In this document: piece by piece, positions 8,832 to 18,350 of the stretch | How the letters are laid out: every line of letters begins with the position of its first letter | Position numbering within the stretch: the first letter of the stretch is position 1 | Assembly (NCBI GenBank): GCA_965230415.1 | Contig: CBDDKZ010000005.1 | Location: 3,720,001 to 3,784,000 of the forward strand | DNA: 64,000 bases | Origin: CBDDKZ01 sp965230415 | Lineage (GTDB): Bacteria > Bacteroidota > Bacteroidia > Cytophagales > JAAEPT01 | Reading direction: 5' to 3' | Translations under genes and position numbers: made by a program | Notes under the pieces: model-generated | Seen by the model: the letters and a program-made list of their open reading frames with translations, nothing else | Told to the model about the DNA's origin: nothing | Databases searched by the model: none

Positions 8832-10964
8832 ATGAGTACATTTACTACCGCATCTGAGCCAGATAAAAAGAAAATCGAAGAATTAATTTATGAAAGTCCG
8901 CTTATAAGTCGCGACTTGAGTTGGCTTAAATTTAATTACAGAGTCCTGGAACAAGCAAAGAAAAGTAACAGGAGCATACTCGATCGTCTGAAGTTCATGG
9001 CCATTACAGCCTCCAACCTGGATGAGTTTATGATGATTAGGGTGGGTAGTTTGTACAATTATCTTGATTTTGATAAAAAGAGAGTAGATTATTGTGGCTT
9101 ACGTGAATGGCCGTTTAAAAGGAAGCTATTTGCAGAAATTCAGAAGTTCACCACTGAACAAACCAGCTATTTCGAACAACAGCTCATTCCAATACTAAGA
9201 AAAAGTGGCGGAGATATTGTTGATTGTACGTATTTGAAAGATAGCGAACTGCGTAAGGTAAATTATTATTTCAGTAAAATTGTCTACCCTATGCTAACAC
9301 CCATGTTGTATGATAACTTGCATTCATTTCCGGTTATTTCCAATAAGGCCATAATTATAGGCGTAGAAACCTTAGATCCCATCGAAGAAAAAGATGAGGT
9401 TAAATATTCCTTTATTCAAGTTCCTCAAAACCTTCCGACATTTTTCGAAATTCATAGAGGAGATAATTTGTTATTGGTACCCCTGGAAGAAATTATTAAA
9501 TCCAATCTTCAGAAGCTTTACAAGAATATTACCATTAAATCAAAATCGGTATTTCGCATTACCAGAAACGGAGACTTTGATTACGATGATTACGATGAAG
9601 GAGAAGTCTCTTTTGTGGAAGAAATTCAAAGAAAACTGAGGAAAAGAAAGACAGGAAGAGTTGTGCGATTGGAAATACAACAGGGTTACTCAAAGCGCAT
9701 GTTGAAATTGTTGTCAAATCGCTTTAACCTCGAACAGGATAATGTAATTGAAATAAATAAGTTACTCGACTATACCCGCTTATGGGCTATTGTTAAGAAC
9801 AAATACTTCAATGACGATAGTTATGAATCACCCGATCCTGTAAAACCATTGTTTACCGAGCCCAATTTTTCTGACAACTTGTTCAAATACCTCAAGAGTA
9901 ACGATGTGGTTTTGCATCATCCTTATCAGAGTATTGAGCCTGTTATACGTTTATTGGAAGAAGCTGCTTCAGATAAAAATGTACTGGCCATAAAAATGAC
10001 CATTTATCGTTTGGCTAATGATTCCAGAATAACAGCTGCATTACAGAAAGCAGCAGAAAACGGGAAACACGTTTCGGTACTATTTGAAGTAAAAGCACGG
10101 TTTGATGAGGAAAATAATATTCAAGAAGGGAAACGCTTGAGGAAAGCGGGTTGTTTCGTGATTTATGGTATTCCTGAAGTGAAGACACACACTAAGATGT
10201 TACTCATAGTAAGGAAAGATCAAAAGAATGACGTAACACGTTATGTTCACCTGTCCAGTGGGAATTATAACGAATCCACCGCAAAACTCTATACTGATAC
10301 AAGTTTCTTAACCGCCAAACGAGTATATGCCAATGATGTCTCAGAGTTCTTTAATGTTATTACGGGGCACTCGATTCCGAAACTTTACAAACGTTTAATA
10401 ACTACTCCGGGAGATATGCGTAAGAAGCTAATTCGGCTTGTACGAAAAGAGGCTTCTAACTCAAAAAAAGGTTTGTCCTCGGGAATAGTCATTAAAGTTA
10501 ACTCACTGGAAGACCGTTTGCTTATTGAAGAACTTTACAAGGCCTCACAAGCCGGAGTTAAAGTAAAACTAATTGTAAGGGGGATTTGTTGTATACGACC
10601 CGGCAGAAATGGTTTGAGCGAGAATATTTCAGTAAAATCTATAGTGGGAGACTACCTTGAACATTCCCGAATATTTTATTTTCATAATGGTGGTGAACCA
10701 AAAATTTACGGAGGAAGTGCAGATGCTATGGTACGAAGCTTTGACAGGCGTATTGAATCCCTGTTCTTGGTAGAAGGACATGCAGAGAAAGAATTTATAG
10801 CGATACTTGATTATTCGTTACGAGATGAAATGAACTCCTTCTTATTACAGGAAGATGGTACCTACAAATCTGCTGAATTAAAATCTAATAAACCTTTTAA
10901 TGTGCATGACGCCTTCTATAAAATGACTGAAAAGGAAGTGAGCAAAATTAAGCTCTTCGCATAA
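8832..10964 (+). CDS. ppk1: Polyphosphate kinase 1
   Basis: PPK1 reversibly makes long-chain polyphosphate from ATP through a phosphohistidine intermediate. From ATG 8832 the protein has 710 residues, the usual length. It begins with the N domain (SPLISRDLSWLKFNYRVLEQ and SNLDEFMMIRVGSL). The autophosphorylated His is residue 473, in YVHLSSGNYNESTAKLYTD, and the second conserved His is at about 611 (YLEHSRIFYFHNGG). A TTG at 8817 would add five residues read from inside the T-tract of the gyrB terminator, so I rejected it. The gene converges on the ROK kinase gene with only 16 bp between them. Confidence 0.95.
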   Translation: MSTFTTASEPDKKKIEELIYESPLISRDLSWLKFNYRVLEQAKKSNRSILDRLKFMAITASNLDEFMMIRVGSLYNYLDFDKKRVDYCGLREWPFKRKLFAEIQKFTTEQTSYFEQQLIPILRKSGGDIVDCTYLKDSELRKVNYYFSKIVYPMLTPMLYDNLHSFPVISNKAIIIGVETLDPIEEKDEVKYSFIQVPQNLPTFFEIHRGDNLLLVPLEEIIKSNLQKLYKNITIKSKSVFRITRNGDFDYDDYDEGEVSFVEEIQRKLRKRKTGRVVRLEIQQGYSKRMLKLLSNRFNLEQDNVIEINKLLDYTRLWAIVKNKYFNDDSYESPDPVKPLFTEPNFSDNLFKYLKSNDVVLHHPYQSIEPVIRLLEEAASDKNVLAIKMTIYRLANDSRITAALQKAAENGKHVSVLFEVKARFDEENNIQEGKRLRKAGCFVIYGIPEVKTHTKMLLIVRKDQKNDVTRYVHLSSGNYNESTAKLYTDTSFLTAKRVYANDVSEFFNVITGHSIPKLYKRLITTPGDMRKKLIRLVRKEASNSKKGLSSGIVIKVNSLEDRLLIEELYKASQAGVKVKLIVRGICCIRPGRNGLSENISVKSIVGDYLEHSRIFYFHNGGEPKIYGGSADAMVRSFDRRIESLFLVEGHAEKEFIAILDYSLRDEMNSFLLQEDGTYKSAELKSNKPFNVHDAFYKMTEKEVSKIKLFA

Positions 10965-10980
10965 ACACTGGGATTTTTTC

Positions 10981-11895
10981 TCAATCTTTGAAACAAAGTG
11001 AAGCAGCGCCAATGATTCCTGCTTCATTTTTTAAAGAAGCTTTTTCAATTTGCAAATGATCTAAATAATAAGAAGGAAGGTATTTCTCTAATTCCTTAGT
11101 CATTGGTTTTTGTATGATTTCGTATGTTTCTGCCACACCGCCACCTATAACAATTGTTTTGATGTCTAGTATTCTAATAGTCGATACCAGGCATTGCCCC
11201 AATATTTTACCAACACGCTTGAAAACTTTTGTTCCTACAATGTCATTTTTTAATGCGGCCTTAGCAATCTGTTTAGCATCAAGATCTTCAATGCCCCTCA
11301 ATAAAGAGTATTCTGTAGTCTTATTTAATACTTTGTAGGCATATTCTATAATTCCCTTTTTGCCTATCACATTTTCTACCGTTGTATTTTTTCCACAGAT
11401 TGCGTGCCCTATTTCGAGACCGTTTCCATCTGCTCCCGAAAATATTTCGCCGTCTATTATCGCGGCTCCGCCAACACCGGTACCTAAAGTCACCATTAAG
11501 AAGTTTTCTGATAAAGGTTTTTCAGCAAAGTAATACTCTCCTAATGCGGCTACATTCGCATCATTTTCCATTTTGAAAATACACTTCGGAAACCTGTTGG
11601 AAATAGTGTCAATAACATTTGTGTTGTTTAATGCACTAATATTATGTGAGCGAATGGTACTTTTTCGGTCTTTAGATAATAAACCAGGAATCCCAATACC
11701 TACTTTTTTAATAGTTGGAAATTGGTCTAATTGTTCTCCCAATGCATCTCCAAATTTCTTGGTGAAGTTATTGCCATCTATCAACGATACCGTGGGGTAT
11801 TTCACCTTATGTTCTAATTCACCAGCGCGTGTAACTACTCCAAATTTTGCGTTTGTTCCTCCAATGTCTATTCCTAAGTACCTCTCCGTGCTCAT
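10981..11895 (-). CDS. ROK-family sugar kinase (glucokinase-like)
   Basis: This 304-residue cytosolic kinase has the actin-like ATPase fold: phosphate-1 motif YLGIDIGGTNAKFGVV, GIGIPGLL, ENDANVAALGEYYF with the catalytic Asp, LGTGVGGAAIIDGEIF, and the C-terminal IVIGGGVAE. It starts at ATG 11895. The EIGH motif is present, but the usual Zn-binding C-x-C-G-x-x-G-C cluster of ROK kinases is not; only one Cys lies just after EIGH. Polyphosphate-dependent glucokinases also belong to the ROK family and lack that cluster, and ppk1 is the convergent neighbour. Whether the phosphate donor is ATP or polyphosphate cannot be read from the sequence. Confidence 0.85.
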   Translation of the reverse strand: MSTERYLGIDIGGTNAKFGVVTRAGELEHKVKYPTVSLIDGNNFTKKFGDALGEQLDQFPTIKKVGIGIPGLLSKDRKSTIRSHNISALNNTNVIDTISNRFPKCIFKMENDANVAALGEYYFAEKPLSENFLMVTLGTGVGGAAIIDGEIFSGADGNGLEIGHAICGKNTTVENVIGKKGIIEYAYKVLNKTTEYSLLRGIEDLDAKQIAKAALKNDIVGTKVFKRVGKILGQCLVSTIRILDIKTIVIGGGVAETYEIIQKPMTKELEKYLPSYYLDHLQIEKASLKNEAGIIGAASLCFKD

Positions 11896-12156
11896 AATTT
11901 CTTCACTATTTATAAATTCCGGATCTACTTCATTAACCTGAAAGGAAGGAAAACTAAGTAGTTAAACATACTATTCAGACTATATTATCTTGTTAGTTGA
12001 AAAACCGGGATTCTTCAATTATAGCAATTTAATTTGGCTACTCAAAGTGGATTCGTTACAATATTTTGTATTTAAGCAAATCTTGATATTCTGAATACCA
12101 ATTGCCACTTGGTCAACAAATAATAAGGGCATCCCAGGAACTTTTTTTCGAATAAA

Positions 12157-12187
12157 TTGTGTTTTTCAATTTGTAACTATATGTTTG
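12157..12187 (+). promoter_or_regulatory. Bacteroidota-type promoter for the metH riboswitch operon
   Basis: A -33 TTG (12157-12159) is separated by 20 bp from a perfect -7 TAnnTTTG element (TATGTTTG, 12180-12187). Transcription would begin just upstream of the SAM-I riboswitch. The 260 bp further upstream, back to the ROK gene, show no gene that I can support. Confidence 0.7.
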
Positions 12188-12192
12188 CACGA

Positions 12193-12303
12193 TACTTATC
12201 AAGAAAGACGGAGGGATTGGGCCCGAAGAAGTCTTAGCAACCATCATTCCAAGTGACAGGTGCTAATTCCCATTCTTGTTCTATTACAAGAAGAAGATAA
12301 GAG
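12193..12303 (+). promoter_or_regulatory. SAM-I (S-box) riboswitch
   Basis: The leader carries the S-box core: GGAGGGATTGGGCCCGAAGA near 12210-12229, GCAACC at 12237-12242, and GGTGCTAATTCC at 12259-12270. The P1 helix is closed by CTTATC (12195-12200) pairing with GATAAG (12296-12301). It lies 68 nt before the split metH-metF operon and should repress it when S-adenosylmethionine is abundant. I see no strong T-tract terminator after it, so translational control or a weak terminator is possible. Confidence 0.92.
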
Positions 12304-12370
12304 CAATTCTTAGCTTTCCTTTCCTTCAAAGTTGATAAGTGTACATAAGTGCAGAACGCGAAATTGACGA

Positions 12371-13381
12371 ATGAAGAAAACACTTAACGAATTATTAAAA
12401 GAAAGAATTCTGATTCTGGATGGTGCTATGGGCTCTATGATCCAAACCTATAAACTGGAAGAGGAAGATTTTAGAAATGACAACCTTCAAAGAATAGAAA
12501 AACCTTTGAAAGGTAACAATGATATGCTGTCAATAACCAGACCCGATGTCATCAGAGCAATACATAAAGCATATTATGAAGCCGGATCGGATATTGTTGA
12601 AACCAATACTTTCAGCGCTACTACAATAGCTCAGGAAGATTATGGTGCTCAGGATTTCGTTTATGATATCAACTACCAATCTGCGAAAGTTGCAAAAGAA
12701 GTAGCGGAAGAGATGACAGTGCTTCAACCCGAAAAGCCGAGGTTTGTAGCCGGGGCTATGGGGCCAACAAACCGTACCGCGTCGATTTCACCAGATGTTA
12801 ATGACCCGGGATATAGAGCAGTGACTTTTGACGAACTTAAGGATGCTTATAAATTCCAGGCCGGAGCACTTATCGATGGCGGAGTAGATATGCTGCTAAT
12901 CGAAACTGTTTTTGACACACTCAATGCAAAAGCAGCGCTATACGCTTGTCAGGAAATCATGGAAGAAAGAGCTATAGAATTACCACTTATGGTATCTGGT
13001 ACTATTACAGATGCCAGCGGTCGTACATTATCCGGACAGACAACAGAAGCCTTTATGGTTTCAATGTCTCATGCCCCTTTGATGAGTATTGGACTGAATT
13101 GCGCGCTTGGAGCCAGCGAGCTTAAACCTTATTTGGAAGTGCTTTCCTCGAAGTCACAATTTTACGTGAGCGCCTACCCCAATGCCGGTTTACCTAATGA
13201 GTTTGGTGAATATGATCAGACACCTGAGATTATGGCCCAACAGGTGAAGGTTTTTCTCGAAGAAGAGTATCTCAATATTTTGGGAGGTTGTTGTGGAACA
13301 ACACCAGATCATATTAAGGCATTGGCAGAACTAGCAAATGATTATAAACCTCGAGCAATAGAGGGGGAACTTCAATTCTAA
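12371..13381 (+). CDS. metH: Methionine synthase, N-terminal part (homocysteine S-methyltransferase domain)
   Basis: This 336-residue protein is the homocysteine-binding module of cobalamin-dependent methionine synthase, encoded as a separate polypeptide. Seen directly are the barrel start ILDGAMGSMIQTYKL, the motif ETNTFSATTIAQEDY, and the three zinc-ligand cysteines: one in GLNCALGA near residue 243 and a pair in GGCCGTTPDH near residue 305. Together these hold Zn and activate the homocysteine thiol. The second half of the enzyme follows after a 7-bp gap. The split at the domain boundary, each part with its own start, is common in Bacteroidota and is not a frameshift. Control is by the upstream SAM-I riboswitch. 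Confidence 0.95.
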   Translation: MKKTLNELLKERILILDGAMGSMIQTYKLEEEDFRNDNLQRIEKPLKGNNDMLSITRPDVIRAIHKAYYEAGSDIVETNTFSATTIAQEDYGAQDFVYDINYQSAKVAKEVAEEMTVLQPEKPRFVAGAMGPTNRTASISPDVNDPGYRAVTFDELKDAYKFQAGALIDGGVDMLLIETVFDTLNAKAALYACQEIMEERAIELPLMVSGTITDASGRTLSGQTTEAFMVSMSHAPLMSIGLNCALGASELKPYLEVLSSKSQFYVSAYPNAGLPNEFGEYDQTPEIMAQQVKVFLEEEYLNILGGCCGTTPDHIKALAELANDYKPRAIEGELQF

Positions 13382-13388
13382 TTGGTTT

Positions 13389-16115
13389 ATGAGTATACAC
13401 CCAGATTATAAAGGAATATATTCCTACAAATGGAATGATATTTCCCCGATGAGACTAAGTGGCCTGGAACCACTTGTTATTACGCCTGAGTCGAATTTTA
13501 TTAACGTTGGCGAACGAACAAACGTGACGGGCTCTCGAAAATTTTTGCGCCTCATTCAGGAAGAAAAGTATGAAGAAGCACTCGAAGTTGCCCGAAACCA
13601 AGTGGAAGGCGGTGCTCAGATCATCGATATCAACATGGATGAAGGTATGTTGGATGGCGTTGAAGTGATGACCAGGTTTTTAAACCTCATAGCTGCTGAG
13701 CCCGATATAGCTCGTGTACCTGTCATGATAGATAGCTCTAAGTGGGAAATCATTGAGGCAGGGTTGAAGTGCGTACAGGGTAAGGGCGTTGTGAACTCAA
13801 TTAGCTTAAAAGGTGGTGAAGAAGAGTTTATTTCACAGGCAAAGAAAATTAAACGTTTTGGAGCAGCCGTAATTGTAATGGCTTTCGATGAAGCCGGACA
13901 GGCAGATAATTATGAGAGACGAGTGGAAATTGTGCAACGATCTTACGATGTCTTAACAGGCCCCAAGGTGAAATTTCCACCGGAAGATATCATATTTGAC
14001 CTGAACATATTTCCGGTGGCTACAGGTATGGAAGAACATCGAAAAAATGCGATAGACTTCTTTAAAGCAACGCGTTGGGTAAGAGAAAACCTGCCCGGAG
14101 CGCATGTAAGCGGAGGGGTTAGCAACGTGTCATTCTCATTTAGAGGAAATGGAGTAGTGCGTGAAGCAATGCATTCAGCCTTTCTCTATCATGCCATAAA
14201 AGAAGGTATGGATTTTGGAATTGTAAACCCGGCAATGCTCGAAGTGTACGATGACATTCCTAAAGACCTACTCGAAAAAGTAGAGGATGTTTTGCTCGAC
14301 CGGACAGAAACAGCAACGGAAGACCTGCTGGAATTTGCTGAATCTGTTAAAGGAAATGCCAAAGAAAGAAAAGTAGATTTATCCTGGCGAGAGACCACCA
14401 TTGAAGCAAGGCTGGAACATGCACTGGTAAAAGGCATTGTGGATTTTGTGGAAGCCGACGCTGAAGAAGCTTATCAAAATTATGGACACCCTATAAAAGT
14501 TATTGAAGGCCCGCTTATGGATGGGATGAACGTAGTGGGTGACCTGTTCGGTGAAGGCAAAATGTTCTTGCCACAGGTAGTGAAAAGTGCGCGTGTGATG
14601 AAAAAAGCAGTGGCTTATCTCATGCCTTATATGCAAGCGCTGAAATCGGGAGAGAACCAAAGTGCCGGAAAAATATTGCTGGCAACAGTAAAAGGAGATG
14701 TGCACGATATCGGGAAAAATATTGTATCGGTGGTACTGGCATGCAATAATTTCGATATCATTGATATGGGAGTAATGGTGCCTAAAGAAGATATTATAAA
14801 AAAGGCACTAGAAGAACAAGTAGACCTTATCGGCTTGAGTGGTTTAATTACTCCTTCACTGGACGAAATGGTAGATATGGCCAAAGAAATGGAGGTTGCC
14901 GGGATGAATATACCCCTTTTGATAGGAGGGGCTACTACCTCTAAGATACATACGGCCGTGAAAGTGGATATGAAGTATTCCGGGCCGGTGGTACATGTAC
15001 TTGATGCTTCCAAAAGTGTGCCCGTTGCATCCAATCTGTTGAGCAAGGATAAATCTGAGTCCTTTGGCATCGAAGTGAAAGAGGAATATGCTCGAATGAG
15101 AACAGATTATGCCAACAGAAAGCAGACAAAGAAATACCTGTCTTATAAAGAAGCATGTTCCAATAAAGTACCTATCGACTGGAATAGTCAAACAATAACT
15201 GAACCCAAAAAGTTAGGCGTTCATGTATTTGATGATTATTCATTGGAAGAAATTAGAAACTTCATCGACTGGACTCCATTCTTTAGTACCTGGCAACTTA
15301 AAGGCAAATATCCTAAAATATTGGAGCACGAGATTGTAGGAGAAGAAGCCAAAAAATTATTTGAAGATGCCAATAAAATGCTGGACGACCTCGTCCTTAA
15401 CAAGAAGTTGAAAGCCAAAGCTATTGTAGGACTTTATCCGGCAAATGTAGTAGAAGACGATACGGTGGAAGTTTACGAAAAAGATAGCAAAGAAGTCATT
15501 AGTAAATTTCATATGCTACGACAACAAGGGATGAAAGGAAACAATGTCCCTAATAGTTCTCTTGCAGATTATATCGCCCCGAAAGAATCGGGGACTCAGG
15601 ATTATATAGGTTGCTTTGCTGTAACTGTGGGGCATGGGATAGAACCTTTGATTAAGGCTTATGACGATGATCATGATGATTACAATAGTATTATGCTGAA
15701 AGCTGTCGCAGACCGCTTGGCAGAAGCTTTCGCAGAGCTTATGCATCAGAAGGTGAGAAAAGAGCTCTGGGGATATGCAAATGACGAATCTTATACCAAC
15801 GAAGAACTAATAAAAGAAGCTTATTCAGGAATTCGTCCGGCACCAGGTTATCCCGCATGCCCCGATCATACCGAAAAAACGACTATTTGGTCATTAATGG
15901 ATGTTGAGAAGCATACAGGGATTTATTTGACCGAGAGTAATGCCATGTACCCCGCCTCTTCGGTAAGTGGGTGGTATTTTGCAAATGAAAATGCCAGGTA
16001 TTTCGGCTTGGGTAAAATTGCAAAAGATCAGGTTGAGGCCTATGCGCAAAGAAAAGACTGGCCATTGGAAAAGGTAGAGAAATGGCTGGCACCAAACCTT
16101 AATTATGATATATAA
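13389..16115 (+). CDS. metH: Methionine synthase, C-terminal part (folate, B12 and reactivation domains)
   Basis: The 908-residue product carries the rest of MetH in the usual order. The pterin-binding methyltetrahydrofolate domain comes first (about residues 25-300, with NVGERTNVTGSRKF). Next is the B12 cap and Rossmann domain with the cobalamin-ligating DVHDIG motif near residues 436-441 and the GGATTSKIHTA loop. The SAM-dependent reactivation domain follows, with RPAPGYPACPDH near residue 815. With the upstream protein it makes methionine from homocysteine and 5-methyl-THF. The next gene, metF, supplies the methyl-THF and begins 30 bp downstream, so the operon is functionally coherent. Confidence 0.96.
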   Translation: MSIHPDYKGIYSYKWNDISPMRLSGLEPLVITPESNFINVGERTNVTGSRKFLRLIQEEKYEEALEVARNQVEGGAQIIDINMDEGMLDGVEVMTRFLNLIAAEPDIARVPVMIDSSKWEIIEAGLKCVQGKGVVNSISLKGGEEEFISQAKKIKRFGAAVIVMAFDEAGQADNYERRVEIVQRSYDVLTGPKVKFPPEDIIFDLNIFPVATGMEEHRKNAIDFFKATRWVRENLPGAHVSGGVSNVSFSFRGNGVVREAMHSAFLYHAIKEGMDFGIVNPAMLEVYDDIPKDLLEKVEDVLLDRTETATEDLLEFAESVKGNAKERKVDLSWRETTIEARLEHALVKGIVDFVEADAEEAYQNYGHPIKVIEGPLMDGMNVVGDLFGEGKMFLPQVVKSARVMKKAVAYLMPYMQALKSGENQSAGKILLATVKGDVHDIGKNIVSVVLACNNFDIIDMGVMVPKEDIIKKALEEQVDLIGLSGLITPSLDEMVDMAKEMEVAGMNIPLLIGGATTSKIHTAVKVDMKYSGPVVHVLDASKSVPVASNLLSKDKSESFGIEVKEEYARMRTDYANRKQTKKYLSYKEACSNKVPIDWNSQTITEPKKLGVHVFDDYSLEEIRNFIDWTPFFSTWQLKGKYPKILEHEIVGEEAKKLFEDANKMLDDLVLNKKLKAKAIVGLYPANVVEDDTVEVYEKDSKEVISKFHMLRQQGMKGNNVPNSSLADYIAPKESGTQDYIGCFAVTVGHGIEPLIKAYDDDHDDYNSIMLKAVADRLAEAFAELMHQKVRKELWGYANDESYTNEELIKEAYSGIRPAPGYPACPDHTEKTTIWSLMDVEKHTGIYLTESNAMYPASSVSGWYFANENARYFGLGKIAKDQVEAYAQRKDWPLEKVEKWLAPNLNYDI

Positions 16116-16145
16116 AAACTACCAACAAGATTAAAGAGAGAACGA

Positions 16146-17102
16146 ATGAAAGTTGTAGAACATATTAACAACGCACAAGGAAAAACATTATTTAGTTTTG
16201 AAATTTTACCTCCCAAAAAAGGGGAAGATATAAATACACTTTTTGCAGCTATAGAACCACTCATGGAGTTCAAACCTTCTTTTATAGATGTGACTTATCA
16301 TCGTGAGGAATATGTCTATAAAAAGTTACCTGATGGTTTGTTGAAACAAGTGACCACTCGTAAACGACCGGGCACAGTAGGCATCTGTGCCGCAATTATG
16401 AACCGTTTTCAGGTCGATGCAGTACCTCACCTCATTTGTGGAGGTTTTTCTAAAGAAGAAACAGAGAACGCATTGATTGATCTTGGGTTTTTAGGAATCG
16501 ATAATATCCTCGCTTTAAGAGGTGATGCAATTAAATCTGAAGGGAGGTTCATCCCTGATCCAAATGGAAATGAATATGCGACCGACTTAATTCAGCAAAT
16601 TATGGATTTGAATGCCGGGAAATACTTGCACGATGATTTGGAAAACAGCGCGCAATCTAACTTTGCCATTGGCGTTGCCGGTTATCCGGAAAAGCACTTC
16701 GAGGCTCCCAATATGAAATCTGATATTCACTATCTCAAAAAGAAAGTAGACCTGGGTGCAGAGTACATCGTGACTCAAATGTTTTTTAATAATGACAAAT
16801 ACTTTGAGTTTGTTGATTTGTGTAAACAAGAAGGTATCAATGTGCCGATAATACCAGGGCTGAAGCCTTTAGCAACACAAAAGCAACTGACAGTCTTACC
16901 CTCCGTTTTTCATATAGACATCCCTGAAGATTTAACCAGGGAGGTGATGAAATGTAAAAATAATACAGAGGTAAAAGAAGTAGGCGTTGAATGGGCTATT
17001 CAACAATGTAAAGAGCTAGCTGAAAAAGGTGCTCCGGTGCTGCATTTTTATACGATGAGTAAATCAACAATGACACAGAAAATCGCAGATGCAGTTTTCT
17101 AA
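16146..17102 (+). CDS. metF: Methylenetetrahydrofolate reductase
   Basis: MetF is an FAD-dependent TIM-barrel enzyme that reduces 5,10-methylene-THF to 5-methyl-THF, the methyl donor for the adjacent MetH. The 318-residue product fits the bacterial length. It begins with SFEILPPKKGEDINTLFAAI, the family's N-terminal signature. It also shows DVTYH, DNILALRGD near residue 120 (folate/FAD contacts), and AEYIVTQMFFNNDKYFEFV. It is the last gene of the riboswitch-controlled operon and is followed by a strong hairpin terminator. Confidence 0.96.
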   Translation: MKVVEHINNAQGKTLFSFEILPPKKGEDINTLFAAIEPLMEFKPSFIDVTYHREEYVYKKLPDGLLKQVTTRKRPGTVGICAAIMNRFQVDAVPHLICGGFSKEETENALIDLGFLGIDNILALRGDAIKSEGRFIPDPNGNEYATDLIQQIMDLNAGKYLHDDLENSAQSNFAIGVAGYPEKHFEAPNMKSDIHYLKKKVDLGAEYIVTQMFFNNDKYFEFVDLCKQEGINVPIIPGLKPLATQKQLTVLPSVFHIDIPEDLTREVMKCKNNTEVKEVGVEWAIQQCKELAEKGAPVLHFYTMSKSTMTQKIADAVF

Positions 17103-17109
17103 TAGCATT

Positions 17110-17150
17110 GCTAAGGGCTGTCAAAAAACGACAGCCCCTTAGCTTATTTA
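17110..17150 (+). terminator. Terminator of the metH-metF operon
   Basis: GCTAAGGGCTGTC (17110-17122) pairs with GACAGCCCCTTAGC (17130-17143) across an A-rich 7-nt loop, with one bulged C. The sequence that follows is moderately T-rich. Confidence 0.85.
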
Positions 17151-17207
17151 AGCTTGAAAGATCTTGAGGTTGTTGGCTCTACACAAGTGCCTGGTAAAAA
17201 GGCCGTA

Positions 17208-18350
17208 TTATTCACGCATTACCGTTACAGCCGTCTTTAACACCTTACCACTTTTGCTCTTGAAAACAATGGGGTAATTGCCGTCTGTTACCATCTGCTT
17301 GTTCTGGTTTCTACCGTCCCAATTTAGCGTCTGAGAAATTTCACCTAAGTTCTTGATAATTTCTCCTCTCTTACTATATATAACCGCAACCCCCGATTCG
17401 TTACCTAGTTCTATAATAAAATTATCATCTCTGTTAGGGTTAAACACATATTCGTTTTCCGAAAAACAAAACACTTCACTGACATGTAGGTTTTTGACTT
17501 TTTCTTTACACACCTTGTTGTACTCGATAATTACCTGATAATCACCCGGAGGAAGTTCAAAGAAACTACTACTCTTTTGTACCAGGTTTAATTCTTCAAG
17601 CTCATACGTCGCAGACTCCGGTGCCCCTGATACCGTGATTTGTCCGTTCGCTCTGTTACTGCATGATGGATTAATTTTACGATCAATAGTTAAGGGTGGG
17701 CAGGCAACAGGTTTAGCTTTGTTTACATCTTTTTTGATATTGCTGACCTTGATCTCTTCTTTTGATACACTTTTGTCAATATCCTTCTTATCGATGGATA
17801 GAAGTGCCGCCGGATCAACATTAGAAGTACCTTCATCGAAATTTTGTTCACTCAAAGTACTGCTACTTTCAGCGTGTGCTGGATGTGGAATTTGATCAAT
17901 AATCATTGAACTTTTAGTGGCACTTGAGGTAGCTTCGTCAACATGATCTTCTGTTGTTGATAAGGACTCATTAGCTATTTCTGAATGAACTTTGAGGCTT
18001 GTTTTTTGTTCTGTGAGAACAACTGCCTTTTGAGTTTCATTTTTTGTTTTGTTAGTATGATTCAATAGAACAATCGATGCTATGGTAGCAATCAAAAAAA
18101 AGGAACCTCCCAAAAACCACTTTCTATTGGGGTTTTTATTCGTTTTTTCATCAAGAAGTCGGCTAAATGTAGCTCTCTTATCCAGGAGGTTAACTTCGTA
18201 TATCAAATTATGAATTTGTTCCATTTCAGATTTTATGGATAAGAATTGGTCGTCTTGCTCGTAATGCTTTAATAGTTCTTTTTCCTCATCCGAAAGTGTA
18301 TTTGTCAACCACTTGTCTATTATTTCGCTATACTTTTGGTGCTTATCCAT
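17208..18350 (-). CDS. Membrane anti-sigma factor with SprB-like repeat and T9SS type-B CTD-like domain
   Basis: The 380-residue protein has an N-terminal cytoplasmic helical domain (1-75) with a D-E-E-K-E-L-L-x-H pattern seen in Bacteroidota anti-sigma factors. A single membrane helix follows (about 78-97), then a Ser/Thr/Lys-rich linker (98-220). The periplasmic end has a SprB-like segment (222-290: NPSCSNRANGQITVSGAP ... LPPGDYQVIIEYNKVC). The last 80 residues match the type-B T9SS C-terminal pattern, with FNPNRDDNFII, IYSKRGEIIKNLG, LNWDGRNQNKQMVTDGNYP and a final VTVMRE. The start overlaps the sigma-factor stop by 8 bp (ATGGATAA), so translation is coupled. Such a sorting-like domain on an anti-sigma factor is unusual. 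Function is inferred from architecture and operon position. Confidence 0.75.
   Translation of the reverse strand: MDKHQKYSEIIDKWLTNTLSDEEKELLKHYEQDDQFLSIKSEMEQIHNLIYEVNLLDKRATFSRLLDEKTNKNPNRKWFLGGSFFLIATIASIVLLNHTNKTKNETQKAVVLTEQKTSLKVHSEIANESLSTTEDHVDEATSSATKSSMIIDQIPHPAHAESSSTLSEQNFDEGTSNVDPAALLSIDKKDIDKSVSKEEIKVSNIKKDVNKAKPVACPPLTIDRKINPSCSNRANGQITVSGAPESATYELEELNLVQKSSSFFELPPGDYQVIIEYNKVCKEKVKNLHVSEVFCFSENEYVFNPNRDDNFIIELGNESGVAVIYSKRGEIIKNLGEISQTLNWDGRNQNKQMVTDGNYPIVFKSKSGKVLKTAVTVMRE

Noticed and set aside
13382..13388. Possible frameshift splitting metH
   Set aside because: The break lies at the domain boundary, each half has its own ATG and a complete set of motifs, and split MetH is common in this phylum.
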